Source of the DNA: Haloplanus litoreus
Lineage (GTDB): Archaea; Halobacteriota; Halobacteria; Halobacteriales; Haloferacaceae
Assembly (NCBI RefSeq): GCF_042677945.1
Contig: NZ_JBHUDN010000011.1
Direction: 5' to 3' (one strand)
DNA: 64,000 nucleotides
This document shows, piece by piece, positions 26,230-34,163 of this stretch; position 1 is the stretch's first letter, and each line of letters starts with the position of its first letter. Made by a program: the position numbers and the translations under genes. The notes under the pieces were generated by a model. That model saw only the letters and a program-made list of their open reading frames with translations. It was not told the origin of the DNA and ran no database searches.

Positions 26230-27531
26230 ATGGAAAACCGAACCCACGCGGCCGACGTCGTCGCCGGTGAGACGGCAACGGTCGCCGGCTGGGTCCACGA
26301 AATTCGTGACCTCGGCGGCATCGCCTTCCTGATTCTCCGGGACAAGACCGGTAAACTCCAGGTCAAGTTCGAGAAAGACGAGATGGACGAGGACCTCGTG
26401 GAGACGGGGTTGGGCGTCCACCGCGAGAGCGTCGTCACGGTCACCGGGGCCGTCGAGGAGGAACCGCGCGCGCCGACGGGCCTCGAGATGGTTCCCGAGT
26501 CGGTCGACGTGCTGGCCGACGCCGACCCCGAACTCCCGCTCGACCCGTCGGGGAAGGTCGACGCCGAACTCCCCACCCGACTGGACAACCGGACGCTCGA
26601 CCTCCGCAAGCCAGAGGTGAAGGCCATCTTCGAGATCCGGAGCGAGATCCTGCGCTCGGTCCGCGAGTACTTCCGCTCGATCGGCTCGACGGAGATCAAC
26701 ACGCCGAAAATCGTCGCCACCGGGACGGAGGGCGGTACGGAACTCTTCCCGATCACCTACTTCGGCAAGGAGGCGTTCATGAACCAGTCGCCACAGCTGT
26801 TCAAACAGCTGATGGTGGGAAGCGGTCTCGAACGCGTCTTCGAAATCGGTCCCATCTTCCGTGCCGAGGAGCACAACACGCCCCGGCACCTCAACGAGGC
26901 GACGATGATCGACTTCGAGTCGGCCTTCGTCGACCACAACGAGGCGATGGACGTGTGTGAGGGGACGCTGAAGGCCGCCTACGAGGGCGTCGCCGAGAAC
27001 TGCGCGGCGGAACTGGAACTCCTCGGCTACGACGACTTCGCCGTCCCCGAGGACGACTTCCCGCGCCTCACCTACGAGGAGGCCATCGAGCGGGTCAACG
27101 CGACGGGTGAACTCGACGCACAGCTCGTCTGGGGCGACGACCTGTCGACCGAGGCGGAGAAGGCCCTCGGTCGGGACGTCGGCGGTCACTACTTCGTCAC
27201 CGACTGGCCCTCCGAGATCAAGCCGTTCTACATTCAGGACTACGACGACGATCCGCAGCTGTCGAAGGGGTTCGACCTGATGCACCCGCGGATGGAACTC
27301 GTCTCGGGCGGACAGCGTGAACACCGGTACGACGAACTCGTCGCCGGCTTCGAACAGCAGGGCCTCGATCCGGAGCAGTTCGACTACTACACCCGGATGT
27401 TCAAGTACGGTATGCCCCCCCACGCCGGGTGGGCCTACGGCGTCGAACGCCTCGTGATGACGATGCTGGATCTGGACAACATCCGCGAGGCCGTCCTCTT
27501 CCCGCGGGACCGACAGCGGCTGAGTCCGTAG
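26230..27531 (+). CDS. aspS: Aspartate-tRNA ligase (archaeal type)
   Basis: This 433-residue class II synthetase charges tRNA-Asp with aspartate. An N-terminal OB fold binds the anticodon (VAGWVHEIRDLGGIAFLILRD, residues 15-35). Motif 2 (FRAEEHNTPRHLNEATMID) and motif 3 (GWAYGVERLVMTMLDLDNIREAVLFPRD) complete the active site. With no asparaginyl-tRNA synthetase seen here and gatB in the window, it may also mischarge tRNA-Asn; that depends on genes elsewhere. The ATG at 26230, not the GTG at 26224, lies 28 bases after a TTTAA box (26200-26204). Confidence 0.96.
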   Translation: MENRTHAADVVAGETATVAGWVHEIRDLGGIAFLILRDKTGKLQVKFEKDEMDEDLVETGLGVHRESVVTVTGAVEEEPRAPTGLEMVPESVDVLADADPELPLDPSGKVDAELPTRLDNRTLDLRKPEVKAIFEIRSEILRSVREYFRSIGSTEINTPKIVATGTEGGTELFPITYFGKEAFMNQSPQLFKQLMVGSGLERVFEIGPIFRAEEHNTPRHLNEATMIDFESAFVDHNEAMDVCEGTLKAAYEGVAENCAAELELLGYDDFAVPEDDFPRLTYEEAIERVNATGELDAQLVWGDDLSTEAEKALGRDVGGHYFVTDWPSEIKPFYIQDYDDDPQLSKGFDLMHPRMELVSGGQREHRYDELVAGFEQQGLDPEQFDYYTRMFKYGMPPHAGWAYGVERLVMTMLDLDNIREAVLFPRDRQRLSP

Positions 27532-27540
27532 CCGGACTCG

Positions 27541-28408
27541 ATGCCCGACGAACCGACCGCGTTCGTCCCCGGCCACGTCACCGGCTTCTTCAGCCCTGCG
27601 CCCGCCGACGACCCGGCGCGGGCGGGATCTCGCGGCGCCGGACTCACCCTCACCGACGGCGTGGCCGTGACGGTCCACGAGGCGGACGAGCCGGGCGTCG
27701 TTCTCGACGGTGACGCCCTCCCCATGCCGCCGGTCGAGACGGTGCTCTCGGGCCTCGGGGTGGCCGACCGGGCGCGAGTCGTCGCCGAGAGCGATCTGCC
27801 CCTCGGCACCGGCTTCGGCGTCTCGGGCGCGATGGCGCTCGGGACGGCACTGGCCGCCAACGTCCGCTTCGGCTGCGAGCGCTCCGCGAACGACCTCGTG
27901 ACGCTCGCCCACCGCGCGGAGGTCGAAGCGGGGACGGGCCTCGGCGACGTGGTCGCCCAGGCCCGCGGTGGCGTCCCCATCCGTCTCGAACCCGGCGCGC
28001 CGGCGTACGGTCGTCTCGACGGCGTGCCCGCGACGCGGCGTGTCGAGTACGTCACCTTCGGCGACCTCTCGACGGCCGAGGTGCTGGCCGGCGACACCGA
28101 CCCGCTCGTGCGGGCGGGGGAGGCGGCGCTCGACCGACTGGTCGACCGCCCGACGCTCCCGACGCTCGTCGCCGAATCGCGCCGCTTCGCCCGCGACGCC
28201 GGGTTGCTCACGGACCGGGTGCGCGAGGCCGTCGACGCCGTCGGGGTNNNNNNNNNNNNNNNNNNNCGCCGCCGCCGGCGGTGCGGCGTCGATGGCTATG
28301 CTCGGGGAGACGGTGTTCGCGCTCGAGACGGGGCTCACGGACGCCGGGTACGACGCGTCGGTCTGTCGAACCTGTGACGCCGGCGCCCACCTCGTCGACG
28401 GTGGCTGA
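27541..28408 (+). CDS. Pantoate kinase (GHMP family), interrupted by an assembly gap
   Basis: This GHMP-type kinase phosphorylates pantoate, the first step of the archaeal route to phosphopantothenate and CoA. Visible are FVPGHVTGFFSP at the start, SDLPLGTGFGVSGAMALG (the ATP-binding glycine-rich loop, residues 83-100) and AEVEAGTGLGDVVAQARGG. The frame is lost across a 19-N run at 28248-28266. It resumes in the next frame as SMAMLGETVFALETGL...CDAGAHLVDGG, ending at 28408. Since gap length is usually an estimate, an intact gene is far more likely than a frameshift. The next gene performs the following pathway step, supporting the call. Confidence 0.85.
28248..28266. other. Assembly gap (19 N) inside pantoate kinase
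   Basis: A run of N replaces sequence. The reading frame shifts by one across it, so the true number of missing bases differs from 19. Confidence 0.99.
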
Positions 28409-28446
28409 TCGGGGGGCTTTTATCCGGGCCACCGAATCGGGAGCGC

Positions 28447-29196
28447 ATGGCCGAGGCCGAGATTCCCGAAGACCACCCCCGTCACGACTCGCTGGTGACC
28501 CGTCACCGCATCGAGGCGGGCGTCGAGAAGGGCATCACCAGCAGACAGGGTCTCATCGCCCAGGGGCGCGGCGAGGCCTTCGACTACTTGCTCGGGGAGC
28601 GGACGCTCCCCTCGGCGGACGCGGCGGCGCGTGCGGCCGCCGCGCACCTGTTGCTCGCCGACCATCCCGTCGTCTCGGTGAACGGCAACGCGGCGGCGCT
28701 GGTGCCCGGCGAACTCGTCGCCCTCGCCGACGCCGTCGGCGCGGATCTGGAAGTGAACCTGTTCAACCGAACCGAGGAACGGATGCGGGCTATCGTCGAC
28801 CACCTCCTCGACCACGGCGCGAGCGAGGTGAAGGGACTGGCCGCGGACGCCCGCCTCCCGAATCTGACCCACGAACGTGCGAAAGTCGACGCGGACGGTA
28901 TCGCCGACGCGGACGTGGTGTTGGTGCCACTGGAGGACGGCGACCGCGCCGCGGCGCTTGCCGACCTCGGGAAGGCCGAAATCGTGATCGACCTGAATCC
29001 GATGTCGCGGTCGGTGCAGGTGGCCGACGTTCCCATCGTCGACAACATCCTGCGGGCGATTCCGAACATCACGGCCCATGCACACGAGCTAGCCCACGCC
29101 GAACGGGCCGAACTCGAACGGATCGTCGGGGCGTTCGACGCGGCGGCGACACTCGACGACGCGGAACGCGCAATTCGGGACGGCGACCTCTCGTAG
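28447..29196 (+). CDS. 4-phosphopantoate-beta-alanine ligase (phosphopantothenate synthetase)
   Basis: This 249-residue enzyme joins phosphopantoate to beta-alanine using ATP, completing the archaeal replacement for bacterial PanC/CoaA. Recognisable family segments are PRHDSLVTRHRIEAGVEKGITS at the start, VVSVNGNAAALVPGELV, EVNLFNRTEERMRAI, DADVVLVPLEDGDRA and EIVIDLNPMSRSVQ...DNILRAIPNIT. It follows pantoate kinase by 38 bases in the same direction, making a two-gene CoA operon. A TTTTAT box at 28417-28422 suggests it may also have its own start. Confidence 0.92.
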   Translation: MAEAEIPEDHPRHDSLVTRHRIEAGVEKGITSRQGLIAQGRGEAFDYLLGERTLPSADAAARAAAAHLLLADHPVVSVNGNAAALVPGELVALADAVGADLEVNLFNRTEERMRAIVDHLLDHGASEVKGLAADARLPNLTHERAKVDADGIADADVVLVPLEDGDRAAALADLGKAEIVIDLNPMSRSVQVADVPIVDNILRAIPNITAHAHELAHAERAELERIVGAFDAAATLDDAERAIRDGDLS

Positions 29197-29264
29197 CCTC
29201 CGGGAGCCATCGCACACCCGGCCGACGGACGGCGTTTCACCGGGCCTCCGTGATGCCCGTCTCG

Positions 29265-30425
29265 CTACCGGGCGTCGGCGATGGCACGTTCGAGGCGGTC
29301 GAACCCCACCTCCAGTCGGTCGAGGCTGTTGGCGAAACTCAGGCGGAGCCAACCGTCACCCGCCTCGCCGAAGCCGTCGCCGGGGGCGAGGACGACCCCG
29401 TACTCCCGGAGGAGGTGCTCCGCCATCTCCAGGCTCGTTCCCGGCAGATCCGGGTCCAGAAAGGCGTAGAACGCGCCCTCCGGACGGGGACAGTGCAGGC
29501 CGTCGATGGTCGCGACTCGCTCGACCACGTAGTCGCGCCGCTCGCGGAAGGCATCGTACATCTCGGTGGCGTCGGCCTGTGACCCGGTCAGCGCCGCGAG
29601 GGCGGCGTGTTGACTCACGCTCGACGCACAGGAGGTGGTCGACTCGTGGATCTTCGTCGCCTGGTCGACGATGTCGGTCGTCCCCGCGAGCCACCCCACT
29701 CGCCACCCGGTCATGGCGTAGCGCTTCGAACAGGAGTTGACCGTGAGGACGTTCTCGGGGTGGCCGGTCATGGCGGCGACGCCTTTGGGGTCGCGCTCGT
29801 AGGAGAGCCCGAGGTACACCTCGTCGGCGACGACGTAGGCGTCGTGGGCGGCGGCGGCGTCGACGACGGCACGGACGGCGTCGGCGTCGTACGTCTGCCC
29901 AGTGGGGTTGTTGGGTGAACAGAGAATCACCAGGGCCGTGTCGGGACCGATGGCGTCGACGAGGCGGTCGGCGTCGAGGGCGAACCCCGTCTCCGCGGGC
30001 ATCGGAACCGGCGTGGGCACGCCGTCGGCCATCCGGGTCTGGACCCAGTAGTTGGGGAACCCGGGCGTCGGGAAGACCACCTCGTCGCCGGGCGAGACGG
30101 TACAGAGGGCGGCGAGGTGCAGCGCCTCCATCCCGCCGGCGGTGACGATCACCTCGTCGGGGTCGACCCGGACGCCGTAGTCGCCGGCCATGTGATCGGC
30201 GATGGCGTCTCTGAGTGCCGGGTTGCCGGCGTTTGTGGTGTAACTGGTGTGGCCGTCCCGTGCCGCCGCGCAGGCGGCGTCGACGACGTGTGCGGGCGTA
30301 TCGAAGTCGGGGATGCCGACCTCCAGGCGCACGAGGTCGTCGTCCATCTCCTCCGCGATGTCGAACATGTAGCGGATACTGGAACGCTCGACTGCACGGA
30401 CGCGGTCAGTGGGTCCGAGTGTCAT
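29265..30425 (-). CDS. Pyridoxal phosphate-dependent aminotransferase (class I/II)
   Basis: This 386-residue fold-type I aminotransferase has the expected landmarks: VTAGGMEALHLAALC, NPNNPTG-type CSPNNPTGQTYD (residues 170-180), DEVYLGLSYE, and the PLP lysine in TVNSCSKRYAMTGWRVGWLAG near 240. It closes with GDGWLRLSFANSLDRLEVG. It could act on aspartate, alanine or aromatic amino acids; the sequence read here does not decide. Its start region overlaps nothing and is divergent from the methyltransferase gene, with about 80 bases between them. Confidence 0.9.
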   Translation of the reverse strand: MTLGPTDRVRAVERSSIRYMFDIAEEMDDDLVRLEVGIPDFDTPAHVVDAACAAARDGHTSYTTNAGNPALRDAIADHMAGDYGVRVDPDEVIVTAGGMEALHLAALCTVSPGDEVVFPTPGFPNYWVQTRMADGVPTPVPMPAETGFALDADRLVDAIGPDTALVILCSPNNPTGQTYDADAVRAVVDAAAAHDAYVVADEVYLGLSYERDPKGVAAMTGHPENVLTVNSCSKRYAMTGWRVGWLAGTTDIVDQATKIHESTTSCASSVSQHAALAALTGSQADATEMYDAFRERRDYVVERVATIDGLHCPRPEGAFYAFLDPDLPGTSLEMAEHLLREYGVVLAPGDGFGEAGDGWLRLSFANSLDRLEVGFDRLERAIADAR

Positions 30426-30504
30426 AGTCGGCGGTGGCCGGGCGGGATCAAAAGGCGTTCGATCGACCCGTCAGCTACATGCCGTCGCGGTGTCGACTGC
30501 ACCC

Positions 30505-31254
30505 ATGGCTCCCCGTCCGTACTTCTTCGGCGTCTACCACTGGCGTGAACGCCTCCGCCGGATCGCCCTCTCGGTTCTTCTCCTCGCGGCGTCGGTCGTC
30601 GTCTTCCGTCGGGGGCGGCGAGCGCTCCGTGTTCTCGCCGTCGTCGTGAGCGCCGGCGCCTGCTACCGCGGCGGCGACGCCGCCCGCCGCTTGCTCTCGC
30701 CACCGCCGTGGGCACTCGACCGGCGGAAGTACGACGCCCTCGGGTCGGTTCTCGCCCTCGACGGTTCGGACCGCATCCTCGACGTCGGATGTGGCACCGG
30801 GCGGTCGCTGGTCGGTCTCGCCCCACATCTCCCGGCCGGTGCGTCGGTCGTCGGCTGTGACGTCTTCGACGACCGGGTGATCCTCGGCAACGGGCCGGCC
30901 CTGGCGCGGCGAAACGGGGCGCTCGCCGGCGTCGACGTGTCGCCGGTCGCGGGCGACGCCGCCCACCTCCCCTTCGCCGACGGGGCCTTCGACGCCGTAA
31001 CGGCCTGTCGGGTGCTCCACGACGTGCCCGAGGCCGACCGGGACGCCGCGTTCGCGGAGCTCCGGCGCGTGTGTGCCGACGACGGGACCGTGGGACTGCT
31101 GGAACTCCCCATCACGCCCGACGGCGTCGACGACCACGAGGCGTACTGGCGGGGGTGTCTCGAAGCCACTGGGCTGGCCGTCGAGCGCGTGGCGACCGTC
31201 GACCGCCCGACCCGGGACGGGACGTACGTCGCCATCGCGGCGACACCCGCGTGA
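30505..31254 (+). CDS. Membrane-anchored SAM-dependent methyltransferase
   Basis: This 249-residue protein joins two predicted N-terminal membrane helices (residues 20-35 and 40-58) to a class I methyltransferase domain. Motif I is ILDVGCGTGRSLVGLAP near residue 93, motif post-I is VGCDVFDD, and motif IV/post-III is FDAVTACRVLHDVPE. Ubiquinone/menaquinone biosynthesis-type methyltransferases look similar. The helical anchor suggests work on a lipid or other membrane substrate, which is inference. The ATG at 30505 is chosen; an in-frame GTG at 30490 would add five residues. Confidence 0.78.
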   Translation: MAPRPYFFGVYHWRERLRRIALSVLLLAASVVVFRRGRRALRVLAVVVSAGACYRGGDAARRLLSPPPWALDRRKYDALGSVLALDGSDRILDVGCGTGRSLVGLAPHLPAGASVVGCDVFDDRVILGNGPALARRNGALAGVDVSPVAGDAAHLPFADGAFDAVTACRVLHDVPEADRDAAFAELRRVCADDGTVGLLELPITPDGVDDHEAYWRGCLEATGLAVERVATVDRPTRDGTYVAIAATPA

Positions 31255-31366
31255 CCCATCGCCCCGGATCGATCCATCCCTGCGGCGGTCGACCCGTCGA
31301 CCGAAATATATCTTGTGGCCCGTCGCCGGTCGTCAGATTTAGACCTCGTTCGTTCCTCCCGCCACT

Positions 31367-31900
31367 GTGAAAACACGCGTATCAGCGATCACGATCGTGG
31401 TCGCGGCGATGGCCCTACTCGCGGGCTGTTCGGCGTTCGGTGGCGGTGGGTCCGGGGCCGGCGCGGAGACGGGGACAGCGGTTCCCGACGAGCAGGTGGC
31501 CGTCGGTAACGAGGCCGCGGGCGCGACGGACGTCAATCAGACGCTCCGCATCACGGTCGACGAGACGACCGCGGGATCGGAGTGGGCCGAAATCGGTGCG
31601 ACGTATCCACGTGATCGGTTCGTCGTCGATTCGGCCACACACGAGGCGATCACACTCGGCGTCGATACCGACGGCGACGGCGAGATCGACCGTCGGTTCA
31701 ACGAGACCCACGTCAGTGGCGTCAACAACAACGAGTTCTCCTTCGACGTGACGCTCGACACCGGCTACACCCTCCAGGAGGGTGACGTGATCGTCGTGGG
31801 CTATCCGGCCGTCGATAACCCCGACGACCCCGGGGAGTACGAAGTCGAGATCCGGCTGAACGGCGAACAGACCGTCACCGGGACGGTCACGGTCGAGTAG
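31367..31900 (+). CDS. Haloarchaeal lipoprotein, unknown function
   Basis: This 177-residue exported protein has a signal with lipobox LLAGC (Cys at residue 21), so it should be lipid-anchored outside the cell. A Gly-rich spacer follows, then a beta-sandwich-like domain (residues 55-177) with Ig-like strands such as EFSFDVTLDTGYTLQEGDVIVVGYP and YEVEIRLNGEQTVTGTVTV. DTDGDGEIDRRF resembles a calcium loop. The GTG start is supported by the TTTAGA box at 31338-31343, 27 bases before it. Confidence 0.75.
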   Translation: MKTRVSAITIVVAAMALLAGCSAFGGGGSGAGAETGTAVPDEQVAVGNEAAGATDVNQTLRITVDETTAGSEWAEIGATYPRDRFVVDSATHEAITLGVDTDGDGEIDRRFNETHVSGVNNNEFSFDVTLDTGYTLQEGDVIVVGYPAVDNPDDPGEYEVEIRLNGEQTVTGTVTVE

Positions 31901-32006
31901 CCCGTCGGTCGGCGACCCGCCGCGTCGGTAGGGGGTCCCGACCGGCCGACCGGACGTGTCGTCCGCAACCGGGGGGCTTTAGGCGCCCATCGCCGACTAC
32001 ACGCGT

Positions 32007-34121
32007 ATGAGCCACGAGGAGTTTCCCACGGATCGACCTGCGGTGGTGACCTGTGGGTTGCCCTACGCCAACGGCGACCTCCACATCGGCCACCTGCGAA
32101 CCTACGTCGGCGGGGACGTGTACACCCGCGCTCTGCGCAAACTCGGACAGGAGACGGCCTTCGTCTCCGGATCGGACATGCACGGGACCCCCGTCGCGGT
32201 CAACGCCGAGGAGGCGGGCGTTTCCCCCGAGGAGTTCGCCCTGGAGTGGCACGAGACCTACGAGGAGACGTTCCCGAAGTTCGGCGTCGAGTTCGACAAC
32301 TACGGGCACACGCACGACGAGACGAACGTCGAGACGACGAAAGAGATCGTACGGACCCTGGACGAGAACGGCCACGTCTACGAGAAGGAGATCATGGTGG
32401 CCTACGACCCCGCGGAGGATCAGTCGCTCCCGGACCGCTACGTCGAGGGCACCTGTCCCTACTGTGGCGCGACGGCCCGCGGCGACGAGTGCGACGAGGG
32501 CTGTGGTCGCCACCTCGAACCCGGCGAAATCGAGGACCCCCGGAGCACCATCACCGGCAACCCCGCCGAGTACCGCGAACAGACCCACAAGTTCTTCCGC
32601 GTCTCGGCGTTCCAGGACTACCTTAGTGAGTTCCTCGACCGCCTCGAAGGGACCGCGAACGCGCGGAACCAGCCCCGCGAGTGGATCGAGGGGGAACTCC
32701 GCGACTGGTGTATCACCCGGGACATGGACTGGGGGATCGACTACCCGGACGGCGAGGAGCCACGCTCCTCGGAGAACACGGAGTCCGGCGACGGGAGCGA
32801 CTTGGTGCTCTACGTCTGGGTGGACGCCCCCATCGAGTACGTCTCCTCGACGAAACAGTACACCGAACGCGTCGGCGCCGACGTCTTCGACTGGGAGGGT
32901 GCCTGGAAGGACGACGGGGACATCGTCCACGTCATCGGTCGCGACATCATCCAGCACCACACCGTCTTCTGGCCGGCGATGCTCCGCGGCGCCGACTACG
33001 GCGAACCCCGCGCCGTGATGGCGAGTGGGTTCATCACGCTCAACGGCAAGGGCTTCTCGACCTCCCGGAACCGCGCCGTCTGGGCCGACGAGTATCTCGA
33101 CGAGGGGTTCGATCCGGACCTCCTTCGCTACTACCTCGCCACCAACGGCGGCTTCCAGCAGGACGTGGACTTCTCGTGGGAGCGCTTCCGCGAACGCGTC
33201 AACAACGAACTCGTCGGGACGGTCGGCAACTTCGCCTATCGCTCCCTGCTCTTTGCCTACCGCGAGTTCGGCGGGACGCCCGACGCCGACCTCTCGTCCG
33301 AGGTGCGCGACCGGATCGAGGACGCTATCGACGACTTCACCGCCGCCGTCAACGACTACTCGGTGCGCGACGCCGGCGACGCCGCCGTCTCGCTCGCGGC
33401 CTTCGGTAACGAGTACATCCAGCAGAACGAACCGTGGAACCTCGTCGACGAGGACCCCGAGCGAGCGGCGCAGGTGCTTCGCGACTGCGTGCAGGTGGCG
33501 AAGGCCGTCTCGGTCCTGTTCGCGCCGGTCGCCCCGGGAACCTGCGAGCGCCTGTGGTCACAGGTCGGTGGCGACGGTTCGGTCCACGACGTGACCGTCG
33601 AGGCGGCGCTCTCTCCGCCGGCGGCCGAGTTCGACGAACCGGACGAACTCTACGAGAAGATCCCCGAGGAGCGCGTCGAGGAACTGAACGCGAAACTGGC
33701 CGAACGGGTCGAGGCGGCCGACGACGGGGCGGCCGACGACGGGGCGGCCGACGACGGGGCGGCCGACGACGGGGCGGCCCCCGACCTCGAACCACTCGAA
33801 CCCGACCGGATCGGCTTCGAGGAGTTCCAGGACCTCGACATGCGCGTCGGCGAGATTCTCGACGCCGAAGGGATCGAGGGCGCGGACAAACTCGCTCGTC
33901 TCGTCGTCGACATCGGCGTCGAGGAGCGACAGATCGTCGCCGGCATCAAACAGCTCCACGACCTGGACTCGCTGCCGGGCACGCGGGTGATCGTGCTGGC
34001 GAACCTGGAACAGGCGGAACTGTTCGGCGTCGAGTCCAACGGGATGGTGCTCGCCGCCGGCGACGAGGCGGCCCTGTTGACGACGGTCGGCGACGCGGTG
34101 CCGGGCGAGCGCGTGCGCTGA
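32007..34121 (+). CDS. metG: Methionine-tRNA ligase with C-terminal tRNA-binding domain
   Basis: This 704-residue class I synthetase charges tRNA-Met. HIGH appears in GDLHIGHLRTYVGGD (residue 27). The zinc-binding cysteines are in CPYCGATARGDECDEGCGRHL. The KMSKS equivalent is the archaeal form GKGFSTSRNRAVW near 348. After the anticodon domain, a repetitive acidic linker (DDGAA repeats) joins a fused EMAP-II/Trbp111-like domain (residues 597-704, FQDLDMRVGEILDAE...), which adds general tRNA affinity. The ATG follows a CTTTAG box (31977-31983) at leaderless spacing. Confidence 0.97.
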   Translation: MSHEEFPTDRPAVVTCGLPYANGDLHIGHLRTYVGGDVYTRALRKLGQETAFVSGSDMHGTPVAVNAEEAGVSPEEFALEWHETYEETFPKFGVEFDNYGHTHDETNVETTKEIVRTLDENGHVYEKEIMVAYDPAEDQSLPDRYVEGTCPYCGATARGDECDEGCGRHLEPGEIEDPRSTITGNPAEYREQTHKFFRVSAFQDYLSEFLDRLEGTANARNQPREWIEGELRDWCITRDMDWGIDYPDGEEPRSSENTESGDGSDLVLYVWVDAPIEYVSSTKQYTERVGADVFDWEGAWKDDGDIVHVIGRDIIQHHTVFWPAMLRGADYGEPRAVMASGFITLNGKGFSTSRNRAVWADEYLDEGFDPDLLRYYLATNGGFQQDVDFSWERFRERVNNELVGTVGNFAYRSLLFAYREFGGTPDADLSSEVRDRIEDAIDDFTAAVNDYSVRDAGDAAVSLAAFGNEYIQQNEPWNLVDEDPERAAQVLRDCVQVAKAVSVLFAPVAPGTCERLWSQVGGDGSVHDVTVEAALSPPAAEFDEPDELYEKIPEERVEELNAKLAERVEAADDGAADDGAADDGAADDGAAPDLEPLEPDRIGFEEFQDLDMRVGEILDAEGIEGADKLARLVVDIGVEERQIVAGIKQLHDLDSLPGTRVIVLANLEQAELFGVESNGMVLAAGDEAALLTTVGDAVPGERVR
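33714..33773 (+). repeat. Four perfect 15-bp tandem repeats in metG
   Basis: The unit gcggccgacgacggg occurs four times without mismatch and encodes AADDG repeats in the linker between the synthetase body and the tRNA-binding domain. The length is a multiple of three, so copy-number change would not break the frame. Confidence 0.95.
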
Positions 34122-34163
34122 TCGGCCGACCGGCTTTTTCACCTGGCCCGTCGAAGTGGCGGT

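Noticed and set aside
25831..28338. 835-codon open frame on the minus strand
   Set aside because: It is antisense to aspS and pantoate kinase. Long antisense frames are common in GC-rich haloarchaeal DNA because stops are rare. It has no domain and the plus-strand genes are well-known families.
33714..33773. CRISPR-like regular repeats
   Set aside because: Units are contiguous with no unique spacers, are in frame, and lie inside metG. The same applies to the mre11 repeats at 55618-55743.
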